Shown piece by piece: positions 26,401 to 35,941 of a stretch of 64,000 nt of DNA. Position numbers and translations under genes: made by a program. The notes beneath the pieces are model-generated. The model searched no databases. It was not told where the DNA came from and was given only the letters and a program-made list of their open reading frames with translations. The stretch spans positions 1,922,001 to 1,986,000 of the forward strand of contig OZ244039.1 in assembly GCA_965215225.1 (NCBI GenBank). Direction: 5' to 3'. How positions within the stretch are numbered: the first letter of the stretch is position 1; the number at the start of each line of letters is the position of its first letter. The stretch is from G965215225 sp965215225 (GTDB lineage: Bacteria > Pseudomonadota > Gammaproteobacteria > CBDBNL01 > JAAOII01).

Positions 26401-29400
26401 TTAGTCTAAGGAGGGAAGCTCTTTAAGCGCTTCATCTAAACGGGTCTGGTTTAGTTGGGGTTTATGATTCTTATCCAAGAACCACCAGGACCTCACCTCA
26501 GCCGGACTCAGGGAGGAGCAGCGAACAACAGGATATTCATTCTCTGTGCCAAAATCCCAGATGCGATTAGCTGGGTCTCGCTCAGCCTCCTCTATATTCT
26601 CACTATTGTCCCTATCACACCAGATAGTAATGTTTGCTATTTCATGGCCATCAAAAAAACGAACTCCATCGTCCCAAGTAGCATAGATACCATCATAGTC
26701 GGTCGGCATTTGCAGATCAACAGTTTCCTGAAATCTGCCAAAAAGTCCAGCGGCGACGTTATTCCCACTGGTATCCCTGTCCCAATAGGAAGCATGAGGG
26801 ACAGCATTCGCGGCAGCACTAAACGCCAACATCTGAGGAGAATTACCTACGACCAAATAAGAATGGAAAATCAGACCCCCCCTATGGATTGATACCAGAC
26901 CACCTGCACTCCCCCCGCTCACCTCCTCTGCCACAACAAAAGAAGAAATAATCCGACCGCTGCCACCAATCCCTAGCATACCACCCACCAGATCCTTCCC
27001 TCTTATATCACCTGCCACAACAAAAGAAGCAACAATCCGAGCCCTTTCAGCATTTCCTATCAAACCGCCTGTTCTATCACCCGAACCATTCACACTGGCT
27101 GCCACAGCAAAAGAACCAATAATCCGAGTAGCGGAAGCCCTCCCCATCCCCATCAGACCACCTACGTCGTCATTTCCGCTCAGGCTGTCCACTAGAACCG
27201 AAGAAGAATAGACCTGAGCCCCGCCAGCACTCCCCACCAGACCACCCACTGTATTGACGCCTTTCACTTCACCTGCCAGAACCGAGGAATTAATAATTCG
27301 AACATCATCACTAGATCCTAGCAAACCGCCTAAAATGTTCACTCGTCCAATTAGCTTAGCTGCCACCACCGAAGAAGAACGAATCTCAACAGCATTACCA
27401 CCCCCCACCAGACCGCCTACACTAGCATCTCCGCTCACCTCGACTGCTTCCACCGAAGAAGAATGAACTTCGGCACCTGAACCATCCCCCATCAGACCGC
27501 CTACCACACTCTGCCCACTCAGATTACCCACCACAACCGAAGAAAAATGAATCTCAGCATTTCGACCCTCCCCGACCAGACCACCTATATTATCATCCCC
27601 GCTCAGATTACCCATCACCGAAGAAGAATTAATCTGAGCCGAAGGACCACTCCCTACCAGACCACCTATATTATCATTCCCGCTCACCTTAGCTGCTTCC
27701 ACCGAAGAAGAGACAATCCGAGCATCTTCAGCATGCCCCACCAAACCGCCTATATTATCATTCCCGCTCACCTTAGCTGCTTCCACCGAAGAAGAATCAA
27801 TCCGAGCCGAAGGACCACTCCCTACCAGACCGCCTATATTATCATTCCCGCTCACCTCACCCATCACCGAAGAAGAATCAATCCGAGCAGCTTCACCATG
27901 CCCCACCAGACCGCCTATATTATCATTCCCACTCACCTCACCCATCACCGAAGAAGAATCAATCCGAGCAGCTTCACCATGCCCCACCAGACCGCCTATA
28001 TTATCATTCCCACTCACCTCACCCATCACCGAAGAAGAATCAATCCGAGCAGCTTCACCATGCCCCACCAGACCGCCTACTCTATCACCTCTCCCACTTA
28101 CCTCTCCCATCACCGAAGAAGAAACAATCCGAGCCAAAGCACCACTCCCTACCAGACCACCCACACGATCTCTTCCTGCCACCCCATCCCCTCCTACTAC
28201 AACCGAAGAAGAAACAATCCGAATAGCTTCACCCCACCCCACCAAAGCACCTACGTGATCCCTACCTCCCACACGCTCGGCACTAAGCCTAAGATTGCGA
28301 ATCTCCGAACCCGCAGCTATATGACCAAACAAACCTACACAATCTTGACCGGTAGGAATAATCCTTAAACCACTAATCGTCCAGTCATTGCCTTCAAAAG
28401 TTCCGTTAAAAGGATCTCCTTGACATCCGCTTGAAGAACCCGTATCATGACCCAGCGGCCGCCAACCATTACCTCCCGCATAAATTTGAATACTTATGTC
28501 CGCAATCAACTCATATCCAGCGCACTCAATACTAGAAGCACAGCCAGAAGTATTAAGTGTCCCACCCATCTCCAGCTGCCGACCACTGCCATCTAAAGCA
28601 TAGCGAATTCCATTCAATTCCTCCGCCGTCCCTATCTCTATCAACCCATCCCCGTCCCTGTCTATATCCAGCCCATCCGCTACATTATCGCCATCACAAT
28701 CTTTTAGCACCGAACAACTCTCCCCAGCTAAATTAGTCATCCTCTCTAGCGAATCAGCATCCCCAAAACCATCAGCATCGCAATCAGCCTCTATTACACA
28801 ATTGACCGCTGCTTCATCTATATCTCTGACAGTATCCCCATCACAATCCGCTAACACCGAACAACTCTCCCCAGCTAAATTAGTCTGTCGCTCTTTCTCA
28901 TCATTATCCCCCAAACCATCAGCATCGCAATCAGCAAGCAACGAGCAACCAATACCACTAGTTGTATTGACCAATGCAGTTCCATTCGCATATACTTCGG
29001 CTACATCCAATAAACCATCATTGTCATCATCTGTATCCACACTATTCGCGCGCCGGTCTCCATCCGTATCCAGCCCCGGCCGAAGACCTCCCTTGGCGTA
29101 ATCCTCAATATTCTCTTCCCAAACCAAAACTAGCGGCACCTCTTGTCTGGTGCCATTAATAAAAATACCTTCAATCATAAAGGTGTAATTGGATTGATCG
29201 TCTAAACTGAGAAAATCATAGCTACTATCAATGAATTCGGCTAGGCTAAGATTCGCATGGGTTATCTCGCCACTATTAACATTGGTCGCGGTGATGTTCA
29301 AAGAAACAAACTCGCCAAAGTCCAATGACTGATTGCCTATGCGAAACCCACCCTCTATCGGAGCAAAAGTGAAGCCCGGCTTAACCTCCTCAGGAGACTC

Positions 29401-29584
29401 CGTGTCTGGATTGTCTCCCGGACCTGGAGTATTTCCTGGACCTGAACTGCTTCCGCTTCCGCCACCGCCGCCAGCACAAGCGGTAAGAGCAACTAATAAG
29501 AACCCAGTCCCAGCTAAAAGGAAAAGAAACCGCCCAAGCTTGCCAAGCAAACTCTGGCGGAAGAGCCCAAAGAAGAAAAGAAGT

Positions 29585-29592
<8 letters not shown>
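26401..29592 (-). CDS. GLUG-repeat surface lipoprotein, copy C (phase-variable candidate, in-frame tract)
   Basis: About 1063 residues from ATG 29592. The open frame continues upstream through a run of 31 Cs to ATG 29640 and on to ATG 29772 (1123 residues). From 29592 the lipoprotein signal has lipobox VALTAC with Cys39. Then come a Gly/Ser/Pro linker, the shared block (FTFAPIEGGFRIGNQS), several thrombospondin type-3-like Asp repeats with paired Cys residues, the IEIGTAEELNGIRYAL block, about 19 GLUG repeats, and the C-terminal domain (WDFGTENEYPVVRC, WWFLDKNHKPQLNQ). Three consecutive repeats are nearly identical at DNA level (81-bp unit, 27861-28100). No Shine-Dalgarno precedes any candidate start. 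The family suggests an outer-membrane adhesin; its partner is unknown. Confidence 0.88.
27861..28103 (-). repeat. 81-bp in-gene tandem repeat, three nearly identical copies
   Basis: CCATCACCGAAGAAGAATC recurs at 27861, 27942 and 28023, exactly 81 bp (27 codons) apart. It encodes repeated VMGEVSGNDNIGGLVGHGEAARIDSSS-type units of lipoprotein C. In-frame length means copy number can change without breaking the protein. Confidence 0.9.
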
Positions 29593-29639
<47 letters not shown>

Positions 29640-29640
29640 T

Positions 29641-29919
29641 AGTATTGAGGAGGTGGGACCTGGCCGCACCGAAGAAGAAGCGAGGCTTAGCCTCGCCAAG
29701 AAAAGACATTTGTGTTAGCATAATTCGTAATTGGTTAATGATTACAACTAATAAGAAAAGATATTTTACCATGATTCGTAATTGGTTAATAATTAAAATT
29801 CATAAACATATTGTTTAGCCATTTATCAGCTAGTGTGAATGATTTCATAGGATTTATTATACCTTAATATACCTATATAAATAGACCTATATATAAATAA
29901 ACCAAAATATACCTATATA
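29641..29919 (-). promoter_or_regulatory. Leader and candidate promoter of lipoprotein C (duplicated at copy D)
   Basis: The reverse strand has a perfect TATAAT at 29861-29856, within a block nearly identical to 34872-35150 upstream of copy D. Between promoter and tract lie a 45-codon open frame (ATG 29772, no Shine-Dalgarno), a 7-bp hairpin GCGAGGC-TTA-GCCTCGC (29680-29696) and a direct repeat TTCGTAATTGGTTAAT. A -35 is not convincing. The IS element lies about 60 bp upstream of the -10. Confidence 0.4.
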
Positions 29920-30105
29920 GAAAGGTTTGCATAATTGTATACATTGCAGTATTATACAGGAAAAAATAAAAAATTACAAAAAAAATCAAAAATCTGCAAA
30001 AAAAAAATTAAAAATTACAGAAAAAAAGCAGAAGTCTATATTTAGCTGAGAAATTTAATAGAATAAGCGTTTTTATAGTAACTCTTATATAAAGGAGGGA
30101 TCATT

Positions 30106-31080
30106 ATGAGCTGGAGGAATTCAGAACAACGCACATTGGGTCTAGCAGATCCGATGTTGTTAGAACATAGGGCGATGAAGAAATTCGACTCTATCGATAA
30201 CCTAATAGATTGGGGGGCTATTGAGAAACAACTGAAAGGTATTCACAATAAACGGCGGGGCTGCCCAGCCTATCCACCGCTAAGAATGTTCAAAGTCTTA
30301 CTGTTACAGGTACGGCATGGAATCGGTGATGCCGAGATGGAGGACCAACTGGTGGTAAATTCATTGTTTCGCCACTTCACTGGTTTCGACACAGAAGCGA
30401 AAATACCAGACCATTCAACCATTTGGCGGTTCCGCGAACAGATGCAGAAGACCGGCTTGTTGGAGAAAGTGCTGAACGAGATCAATCGTCAATTAGAACG
30501 ACAAAATTACATTCTCAAAGGTAAGAAGGTAGCGGTGGACTCCACCGTCATTAAGGCGGCCCGTTCGCGGCCGAAGAAGAACCGCCAGGGCAAGAACACC
30601 CAAGACCCCAAAGCGGCTTATAATGTCAAGACCGGCAGCGATGGGAAGAAGACGATGACTTATGGTTATAAACTTCATGCCATGACGGATGCCGATGGAA
30701 TGGTTCAGAAGCTTGCCTATACGCCTGGCAATGTCCACGACTCCCAAATGCTCGCGGAACTGCTCACGGGCGATGAACAGGAAGTCTATGCCGACAGCGC
30801 CTACGCCAGCAAGAAAACCGACTCAATGCTCGGCAACAAGAACCGGGTCCTTCATCGCGCTTATCGCAATAGGCCGCTCACCAAACAACAACGCCACGAA
30901 AATAGGCGGCGACGAAAAACGCGCAATGTCGTCGAACGCACCTTCGCCCACCTCAAACTCTATTTCAACCTAGCAAAAGCCCGCTATCTCGGCAAAGCAC
31001 GAAACTACGCATTCGCACTTCTCGCGGCTATTGCTTACAATCTCAAACGGGCCGCCCTTAAGAGCGAACTCACGGCCTAG
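30106..31080 (+). CDS. IS5-family transposase
   Basis: 324 residues. It has the DUF772-type N-terminal domain (YPPLRMFKVLLLQVRHGIGDAEMEDQL) and a DDE catalytic domain with Asp in VAVDSTVI, Asp in YADSAYAS and Glu in NVVERTFAHLK. It has a strong ribosome-binding site (AAAGGAGGG) 8-10 nt before the ATG, unlike the neighbouring lipoprotein genes. Base composition (C/G-rich third positions) also differs from the surrounding genes, fitting recent arrival. No frameshift is seen, so it is probably active or recently so. Confidence 0.95.
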   Translation: MSWRNSEQRTLGLADPMLLEHRAMKKFDSIDNLIDWGAIEKQLKGIHNKRRGCPAYPPLRMFKVLLLQVRHGIGDAEMEDQLVVNSLFRHFTGFDTEAKIPDHSTIWRFREQMQKTGLLEKVLNEINRQLERQNYILKGKKVAVDSTVIKAARSRPKKNRQGKNTQDPKAAYNVKTGSDGKKTMTYGYKLHAMTDADGMVQKLAYTPGNVHDSQMLAELLTGDEQEVYADSAYASKKTDSMLGNKNRVLHRAYRNRPLTKQQRHENRRRRKTRNVVERTFAHLKLYFNLAKARYLGKARNYAFALLAAIAYNLKRAALKSELTA

Positions 31081-31105
31081 ATCCGTCCAAACCATTTAAT
31101 CAAAG

Positions 31106-31206
31106 AAAAACAACAAAAACAAGCGCCCCCCGACTAGAAAACGGGGACAAAAACAACAAAAACAAGTGCCTCCCAACTAGAAAACGGGAACAAAAACAAC
31201 AAAAAT
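31106..31206. repeat. 43-bp tandem repeat in the 3' end of the IS element
   Basis: CAACAAAAAC occurs at 31111 and 31154, and CAACAAAAA again at 31197, with 43-bp spacing. Each unit also contains GACTAGAAAACGGG or a close variant. It sits between the transposase stop and the right inverted repeat. Confidence 0.8.
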
Positions 31207-31310
31207 ACCCATTAGGTACCCCTAATCAACACCCAATTTCAATCTCTCCCCCGTAAAGCGCTTTTATTAATTAGAATAAACTAATTATGCAAACCTTTCA
31301 TACCAATATA

Positions 31311-31986
31311 GTTTTTTTCAATATAGCTTTTGCCAAGCTAGAAAAGAAAATGCTGTAATCATATTGGCAGTCCTTGCGAAGAACTTCACTGAAGAACTGG
31401 CAACACAAATACTTCATTAACGACATTAACAACAAAAATAATCTCATAAGGCTCATCATAGTTTTTTATGCTATCTATTCTACCTATTCTACCTATTCCA
31501 CCTATTCTATATTCAGTCTATATTCCATCTTTTTTTTTCAAACTAAAAAGAGTGTATTCTAAGCTGAAAGGCTTGATTCATTGAAAAAAAATTGCTTTTT
31601 TATAAGCTATTTTCATCTTTTATAAGCACTGAATTCACATCATAAATCTAACCTTCTTGGACCCAACTGAATAGACCGAGAGATATTATACCCACCCTTC
31701 AAAAAAAGAACAAGAAATGATAGAAAAAATCAAGAGAGAAGGAAGGAACCTGGCGATTAGATATTTGTCTTCTACTATCGACCGAGAAACTCAACAGCGG
31801 AGCCTATCAGAAAGGCTATGAAAGGGTGGCTTCTTCTTCCTCATCCCAAAGAGCCTATTGACTAATTCTGTGGATCTATGCCCCGGCCTCACTAGCTTCA
31901 GTGGTCTATTCAAACAGCCACCCTCTATATAGGAGGAATTCCCATCATCTCTTAGTTGAAATATGAAGGGGACTATAAGCCAGTTG
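31311..31986. other. Spacer between IS element and lipoprotein gene D
   Basis: 31311-31690 is nearly the same as 35151-35515 (upstream of copy D), including the GCAACACAAATACTTCATTAACG segment and TCTATTC reiterations. 31690-31986 resembles the downstream region of copy C (GAGCCTATTGACTAATTCTGTGG at about 31850, ATTCAAACAGCC at about 31908). This is the seam between two tandem units, each a lipoprotein gene with its flanks. No gene is supportable here. Confidence 0.6.
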
Positions 31987-34833
31987 TTAGTCTAAGGAAG
32001 GAAGCACTTCAAGTGCTTCATCTAAACGGGTCTGGTTCAGCTGGGGTTTGGCAGGCGTCCCATCCAAAAACCACCAGCGCCTTATCTCAGCCGGACTAAG
32101 GGAAGAGCAGCGAACGACAGGATATTCATTCTCTGTGCCAAAATCCCAGATGCGATTGTCATCCCGCCTCTCAGCCGCCTCTATAGCCCCACTATTGTCC
32201 CTATCACACCAGATAGTAATGTTCTCTACTCCAGAAAATAAATCAAGATCCACTCCATCGTCCCAAGTAGCATAGATCCTCATCCCGTTCTCATCCTCAT
32301 CCTCATAGTCGGTCGGCATTTGCAGCTCATCAGTGTTCTTACCAAAGCTACCAAGGGGTTCTCCCTGGGGCAAGAGAACCACACTAGTTCTCCTGTCCCA
32401 ATAGGAGTTATGAGATTGAGCCGCGCGTCCAGCAGACACCAACATACTAACATCATTATTACCTATGACCAAATAGGAATAGGAAATCCAACCACCTGTA
32501 TGGACTGCCACCAGACCACCTACCTGCCCCCCGCCCCCGCTCACCTCCCTTGCCACAGCAAAAGAAGAAACAAGCCGACCTTTGCTACCAGTCCCTAGCA
32601 TACCACCCGAAACGTTCCCCATTACTTGGTCTGCTACAACAAAAGAAGAAACAATCCGAGCATCGTTAGCAGTCCCTATCAAACCACCTACATTTTTAAC
32701 CGAGGCACTTACATTAGCTACCACAGCAAAAGACGCAATAACCCGAGTCCACCTTTCTGTCACTTCCCCTATCAGACCACCTATGTCTTCACGCCCACTC
32801 ACTTGACCTGCCACCACCGAAGAAGAATACGCCTGAAACGGCTGAAACATATCAGGCGATCGAGCAGCCCCCACCAGACCACCGACATTAGAACGCCCTT
32901 CCACTTCACCCACCAGAACCGAGGAATTAATAATCCGAGCAGCTTCACCATATCCTAGCAAACCGCCTAGATTCTCTGTCTGACTACTCAACTTAGCTGC
33001 TTTCACCGAAGAAGAATGAATCTGAGTTCGCCAACCACGCCCCACCAGACCGCCTACATTATTACCACTCCCACTCACCTCACCCACCACAACCGAAGAA
33101 GAATGAATCTGAGTCGATGAACCAACCTCGGTCGGTGAACCTTCCCCTATCAGACCGCCTATATTACTATCCCCACTCATCTCACCCGCCACAACCGAAG
33201 AAGAATGAATCCGAGCTCTCACACCATCCCCCACTAGACCGCCTATATTACTATCCCCACTCATCTCACCCACCACAACCGAAGAAGAAACAATCCGAGC
33301 ATCTTGACCAGTCCCCACCAGACCGCCTATTCTATCACGACTCCCACTCACCTCATTCGCCACAACCGAAGAAGAATTAATCTGAGCCGAATTACCCTTC
33401 CCCACCAGACCGCCCACATCATCACGCCCGCTCACCTTAGCTGCTTCCACCGAAGAAGAAATAATCCGAGTATCTACACCAGCCCCCACCAGAACACCCA
33501 CTCTATCCTTACCCTTAACTTCTTCCGCTATAAGCGTCAGATTGCGAATGGTAGCACCAGAGGCAAGCTGCCCAAACAAACCCACACAATTCTTATCTGA
33601 ACGACTGATGTCTAAACCTCTAATCGTCCGACCATTGCCTTCAAAGGTTCCATCAAACTTATCCCCTTCACATTCGGCTCCGGCTGAAGCCCTCGTATCA
33701 TGACCCAGCGGCTGCCAGCCATTCGTCCCATAAGTATCCTTAATATAGGCCGCAATATCTATATCCGCAATCAACTCATAACCAGAACAGGTATTATTGC
33801 CGTCGCCACCAACACAGCCAGAAGTATTAAGCATCTCGCCCATTGCTCGCCGACCAGTGCCGTCCAGAGCATAGCGAACCCTATCCAATTGCTCTGCCGT
33901 GGCTAGCTCTATCAACCCATCCCCGTCCCTATCTATATCTATCCCATCTAATGTCCTATCGCCATCGCAATCAGGATCTATTACACATTCAGCCTCTTCA
34001 TAGATGTCCCTTATCCCGTCCATATCGCAATCGGGTAACAATGTGCAACTCACATCATTTGAATTAATCAGCCGCTCTCTCTCATCTGTATCCAATAAAT
34101 CATCATCATCGCAATCGGATTTAACAACACATTGAGACGCAACTTCATCGCGATCCCCTATTCCATCATCATCGCAATCTTTTAATAACGAACAGAGGGT
34201 GCCACTAGTTTCATTGGTCAGCTGCTCCCTCGTATGATTATCAGCCAGCCCATCATTGTCATCATCTAGATCCACACTATCCGCTCGCCCATCCCCATCT
34301 GTATTGAATCCCGGCCGAATACCAAGACCTCCCGCGCCAAGATCCTCCTCATTCTCTGGCCAAATAAAATCTATCCTCACCTCTTGTCTGCCGCCATCAC
34401 TAAAAATGCCTTCAATCATAAAGGTGTAATTGGATTGATCGTCTAAACCAAGAAAATCATAGCTACTATCAATGAACTCGGCTAGGCTAATATTCATATG
34501 GGTCATCTCGCCACTATTAACATTGGTCGCGGTGATGTTCAAAGAAACAAACTCGCCAAAGTCCAAGGATTGGTTGCCTATGCGAAACCCACCCTCTATC
34601 GGAGCAAAAGTGAAGCCCGGCTTAACCTCCTCAGGAGAGTCCGTGCCTGGATTGTCTCCCGGACCTGGAGTATTTCCTGGACCTGAACTGCTTCCGCTTC
34701 CGCCACCGCCGCCAGCACAAGCAGTAAGAGCAACTAATAAGAAACTAGCCCCAACTAAAAGGAAAAGAACCCGCCCAAGCTTGCCAAGCAAACTCTGGCG
34801 GAGGAGCACAAAGAAGAAAAGAAGTCCCCGCAT
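31987..34833 (-). CDS. GLUG-repeat surface lipoprotein, copy D (phase-variable candidate, out-of-frame tract)
   Basis: 948 residues from ATG 34833. It is the closest paralogue of copy C in signal (VALTAC, Cys39), linker, shared block and C-terminal domain. It has an expanded Asp-rich region with repeated CSLLKDCDDDG / CVVKSDCDDDD-type units and about 12 GLUG repeats, several altered (VGVLVG, LGGLLG). An 18-C tract lies upstream of ATG 34833. 18 plus 17 nt to that ATG is 35, so the ATG before the tract (34871) and the upstream ORF (ATG 35003) run out of frame and end after about 30 more codons. If translation depends on the upstream start, this copy is off; if it starts at 34833 it is unaffected at the protein level. 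Confidence 0.87.
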   Translation of the reverse strand: MRGLLFFFVLLRQSLLGKLGRVLFLLVGASFLLVALTACAGGGGGSGSSSGPGNTPGPGDNPGTDSPEEVKPGFTFAPIEGGFRIGNQSLDFGEFVSLNITATNVNSGEMTHMNISLAEFIDSSYDFLGLDDQSNYTFMIEGIFSDGGRQEVRIDFIWPENEEDLGAGGLGIRPGFNTDGDGRADSVDLDDDNDGLADNHTREQLTNETSGTLCSLLKDCDDDGIGDRDEVASQCVVKSDCDDDDLLDTDERERLINSNDVSCTLLPDCDMDGIRDIYEEAECVIDPDCDGDRTLDGIDIDRDGDGLIELATAEQLDRVRYALDGTGRRAMGEMLNTSGCVGGDGNNTCSGYELIADIDIAAYIKDTYGTNGWQPLGHDTRASAGAECEGDKFDGTFEGNGRTIRGLDISRSDKNCVGLFGQLASGATIRNLTLIAEEVKGKDRVGVLVGAGVDTRIISSSVEAAKVSGRDDVGGLVGKGNSAQINSSSVVANEVSGSRDRIGGLVGTGQDARIVSSSVVVGEMSGDSNIGGLVGDGVRARIHSSSVVAGEMSGDSNIGGLIGEGSPTEVGSSTQIHSSSVVVGEVSGSGNNVGGLVGRGWRTQIHSSSVKAAKLSSQTENLGGLLGYGEAARIINSSVLVGEVEGRSNVGGLVGAARSPDMFQPFQAYSSSVVAGQVSGREDIGGLIGEVTERWTRVIASFAVVANVSASVKNVGGLIGTANDARIVSSFVVADQVMGNVSGGMLGTGSKGRLVSSFAVAREVSGGGGQVGGLVAVHTGGWISYSYLVIGNNDVSMLVSAGRAAQSHNSYWDRRTSVVLLPQGEPLGSFGKNTDELQMPTDYEDEDENGMRIYATWDDGVDLDLFSGVENITIWCDRDNSGAIEAAERRDDNRIWDFGTENEYPVVRCSSLSPAEIRRWWFLDGTPAKPQLNQTRLDEALEVLPSLD

Positions 34834-34854
34834 CGAACTAGACAGTATGCGGGG
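34826..34854 (-). promoter_or_regulatory. Hairpin over the start codon of lipoprotein D
   Basis: CCCCGCAT (34826-34833) pairs with ATGCGGGG (34847-34854) around 13 nt. The 3' arm on the mRNA contains ATG 34833 itself, and the 5' arm is the last Cs of the tract plus GCAT. Equivalent structures with compensatory changes lie at copies A and C. Confidence 0.5.
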
Positions 34855-34868
34855 GGGGGGGGGGGGGG
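34851..34868 (-). repeat. Homopolymeric tract of 18 C (coding strand) after ATG 34871
   Basis: 18 Gs on the plus strand directly follow the complement of ATG 34871. It is at the same site as the 31-C tract of copy C but 13 bases shorter. With its 3-nt longer spacer it is in a different reading frame. Confidence 0.92.
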
Positions 34869-34871
34869 CAT

Positions 34872-35150
34872 AGTATTGAGGAAGCGGGACCTAGCCGCAC
34901 CAACAAAGAAGCGAGGCTTAGCCTCACCGAAGAAGAACATTTGTTTTAACATAATTCGTAATTGATTAATGATTACAACTAATAAGAAAAGATATTTTAC
35001 CATGATTCGTAATTGGTTAATAGTTAAAATTCATAAACATATTGTTTAGCCATTTATTAGCTAGTGTGAATGATTTCATAGGATTTATTATACCTTAATA
35101 TACCTATATAAATAGACCTATATATAAATAAACCAAAATATACCTATATA
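34872..35150 (-). promoter_or_regulatory. Leader and candidate promoter of lipoprotein D
   Basis: Nearly identical to the leader of copy C: TATAAT on the reverse strand at 35092-35087, a short open frame from ATG 35003, and a GCGAGGC hairpin with one arm weakened by a substitution. It has no IS element upstream. Confidence 0.4.
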
Positions 35151-35529
35151 GTTTTTTTTCAATATAGCTTTTGCCAAGCTAGAAAAGGAGCTGCTGTAAT
35201 CATATTGGCAGTCTCTTTGATCAACTCCATTGAAGAACTGGCAACACAAATACTTCATTAACGACATTAACAACAAAAATAATCTCATAAGGCTTATTAT
35301 AGTCTCTTATTCCATCTATTCTATCTATTCTATCCTATATTCTATCCTTTTTTTTCAAACTAAAAGGAAGGTATTCTAACCTGAAAGTCTTGATTCATTG
35401 AAAGAAAATTGCTTTTTTATAAGCTATTTTCATCTTTTGTAAGCACTGAATTCACATCATAGATCCAACCTTCTTGGACCCAACTGAATAGACCGAGAGA
35501 TATTATACCTTCTTTTCAGAGAAAGAAAG

Positions 35530-35800
35530 ATACATAAGAGGAATGGGAATATGGGAATATGGGAATATGGCAATATAAGAGTATAGGAGCATAGCTAAAA
35601 GCCAATCATTGATACACAGATTATTGCAGCTGGTCTGGGTTCTCTAATCCTATTCAAATAGCTGCTCTATATATAGGAGGCATGGCTAAAAGTCAGTCAT
35701 TGATACACAGATTATTGCAGCTGGTCTGGGTTCTCTAATCCTATTCAAACAGCCGCTCTATATATAGGAGGCATAGCTAAAAGTCAGTCATTTAACTAAA
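35530..35800. repeat. Intergenic repeats related to 25680-26100
   Basis: ATTGATACACAGATTATTGC occurs at 35608 and 35699, with the same TCTAATCCTATTCAAA and TATATAGGAGG blocks and GGGAATAT reiterations as the array downstream of copy C. From about 35809 to 35940 there is a further degenerate copy of the gene's 3' terminal segment (AGCCAGTTGTTGGTTTAAG then GAGCGGGGGTTGGC). No gene is supportable in 35151-35941. Confidence 0.75.
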
Positions 35801-35941
35801 ATGGTGAAGAGGACTAAGCCAGTTGTTGGTTTAAGAAAGAAGGAAGGATACTGCCCATCTGAGCGGGGGTTGGCTTAATTCAAATAGCTACGCCATTTCG
35901 GTTTAAGCTGCTGAAGCTGAGGGACTAGTCAAAGCTAGCTG

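Larger units (their letters stand above)
29920..31299 (+). mobile_element. IS5-family insertion sequence, about 1380 bp
   Basis: 17-bp perfect terminal inverted repeats: GAAAGGTTTGCATAATT at 29920-29936 and its complement at 31283-31299. They flank one transposase gene. The flanks read ATACCTATATA (29909-29919) and ATACCAATATA (31300-31310), which could be a target duplication with one change. The homologous region near copy D (about 35146-35165) is the uninterrupted site: ATACCTATATAG runs straight into the T-rich sequence that here follows the element. The element appears intact. Confidence 0.88.

Noticed and set aside
27547..28368. A 273-codon plus-strand ORF with regular HRRRINPS-type repeats opposite lipoprotein C (similar ones at 33117-33600 and 36404-37141)
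   Set aside because: It is the mirror of the GLUG repeats on the real coding strand; its periodicity follows those repeats, and there is no ribosome site or independent similarity.
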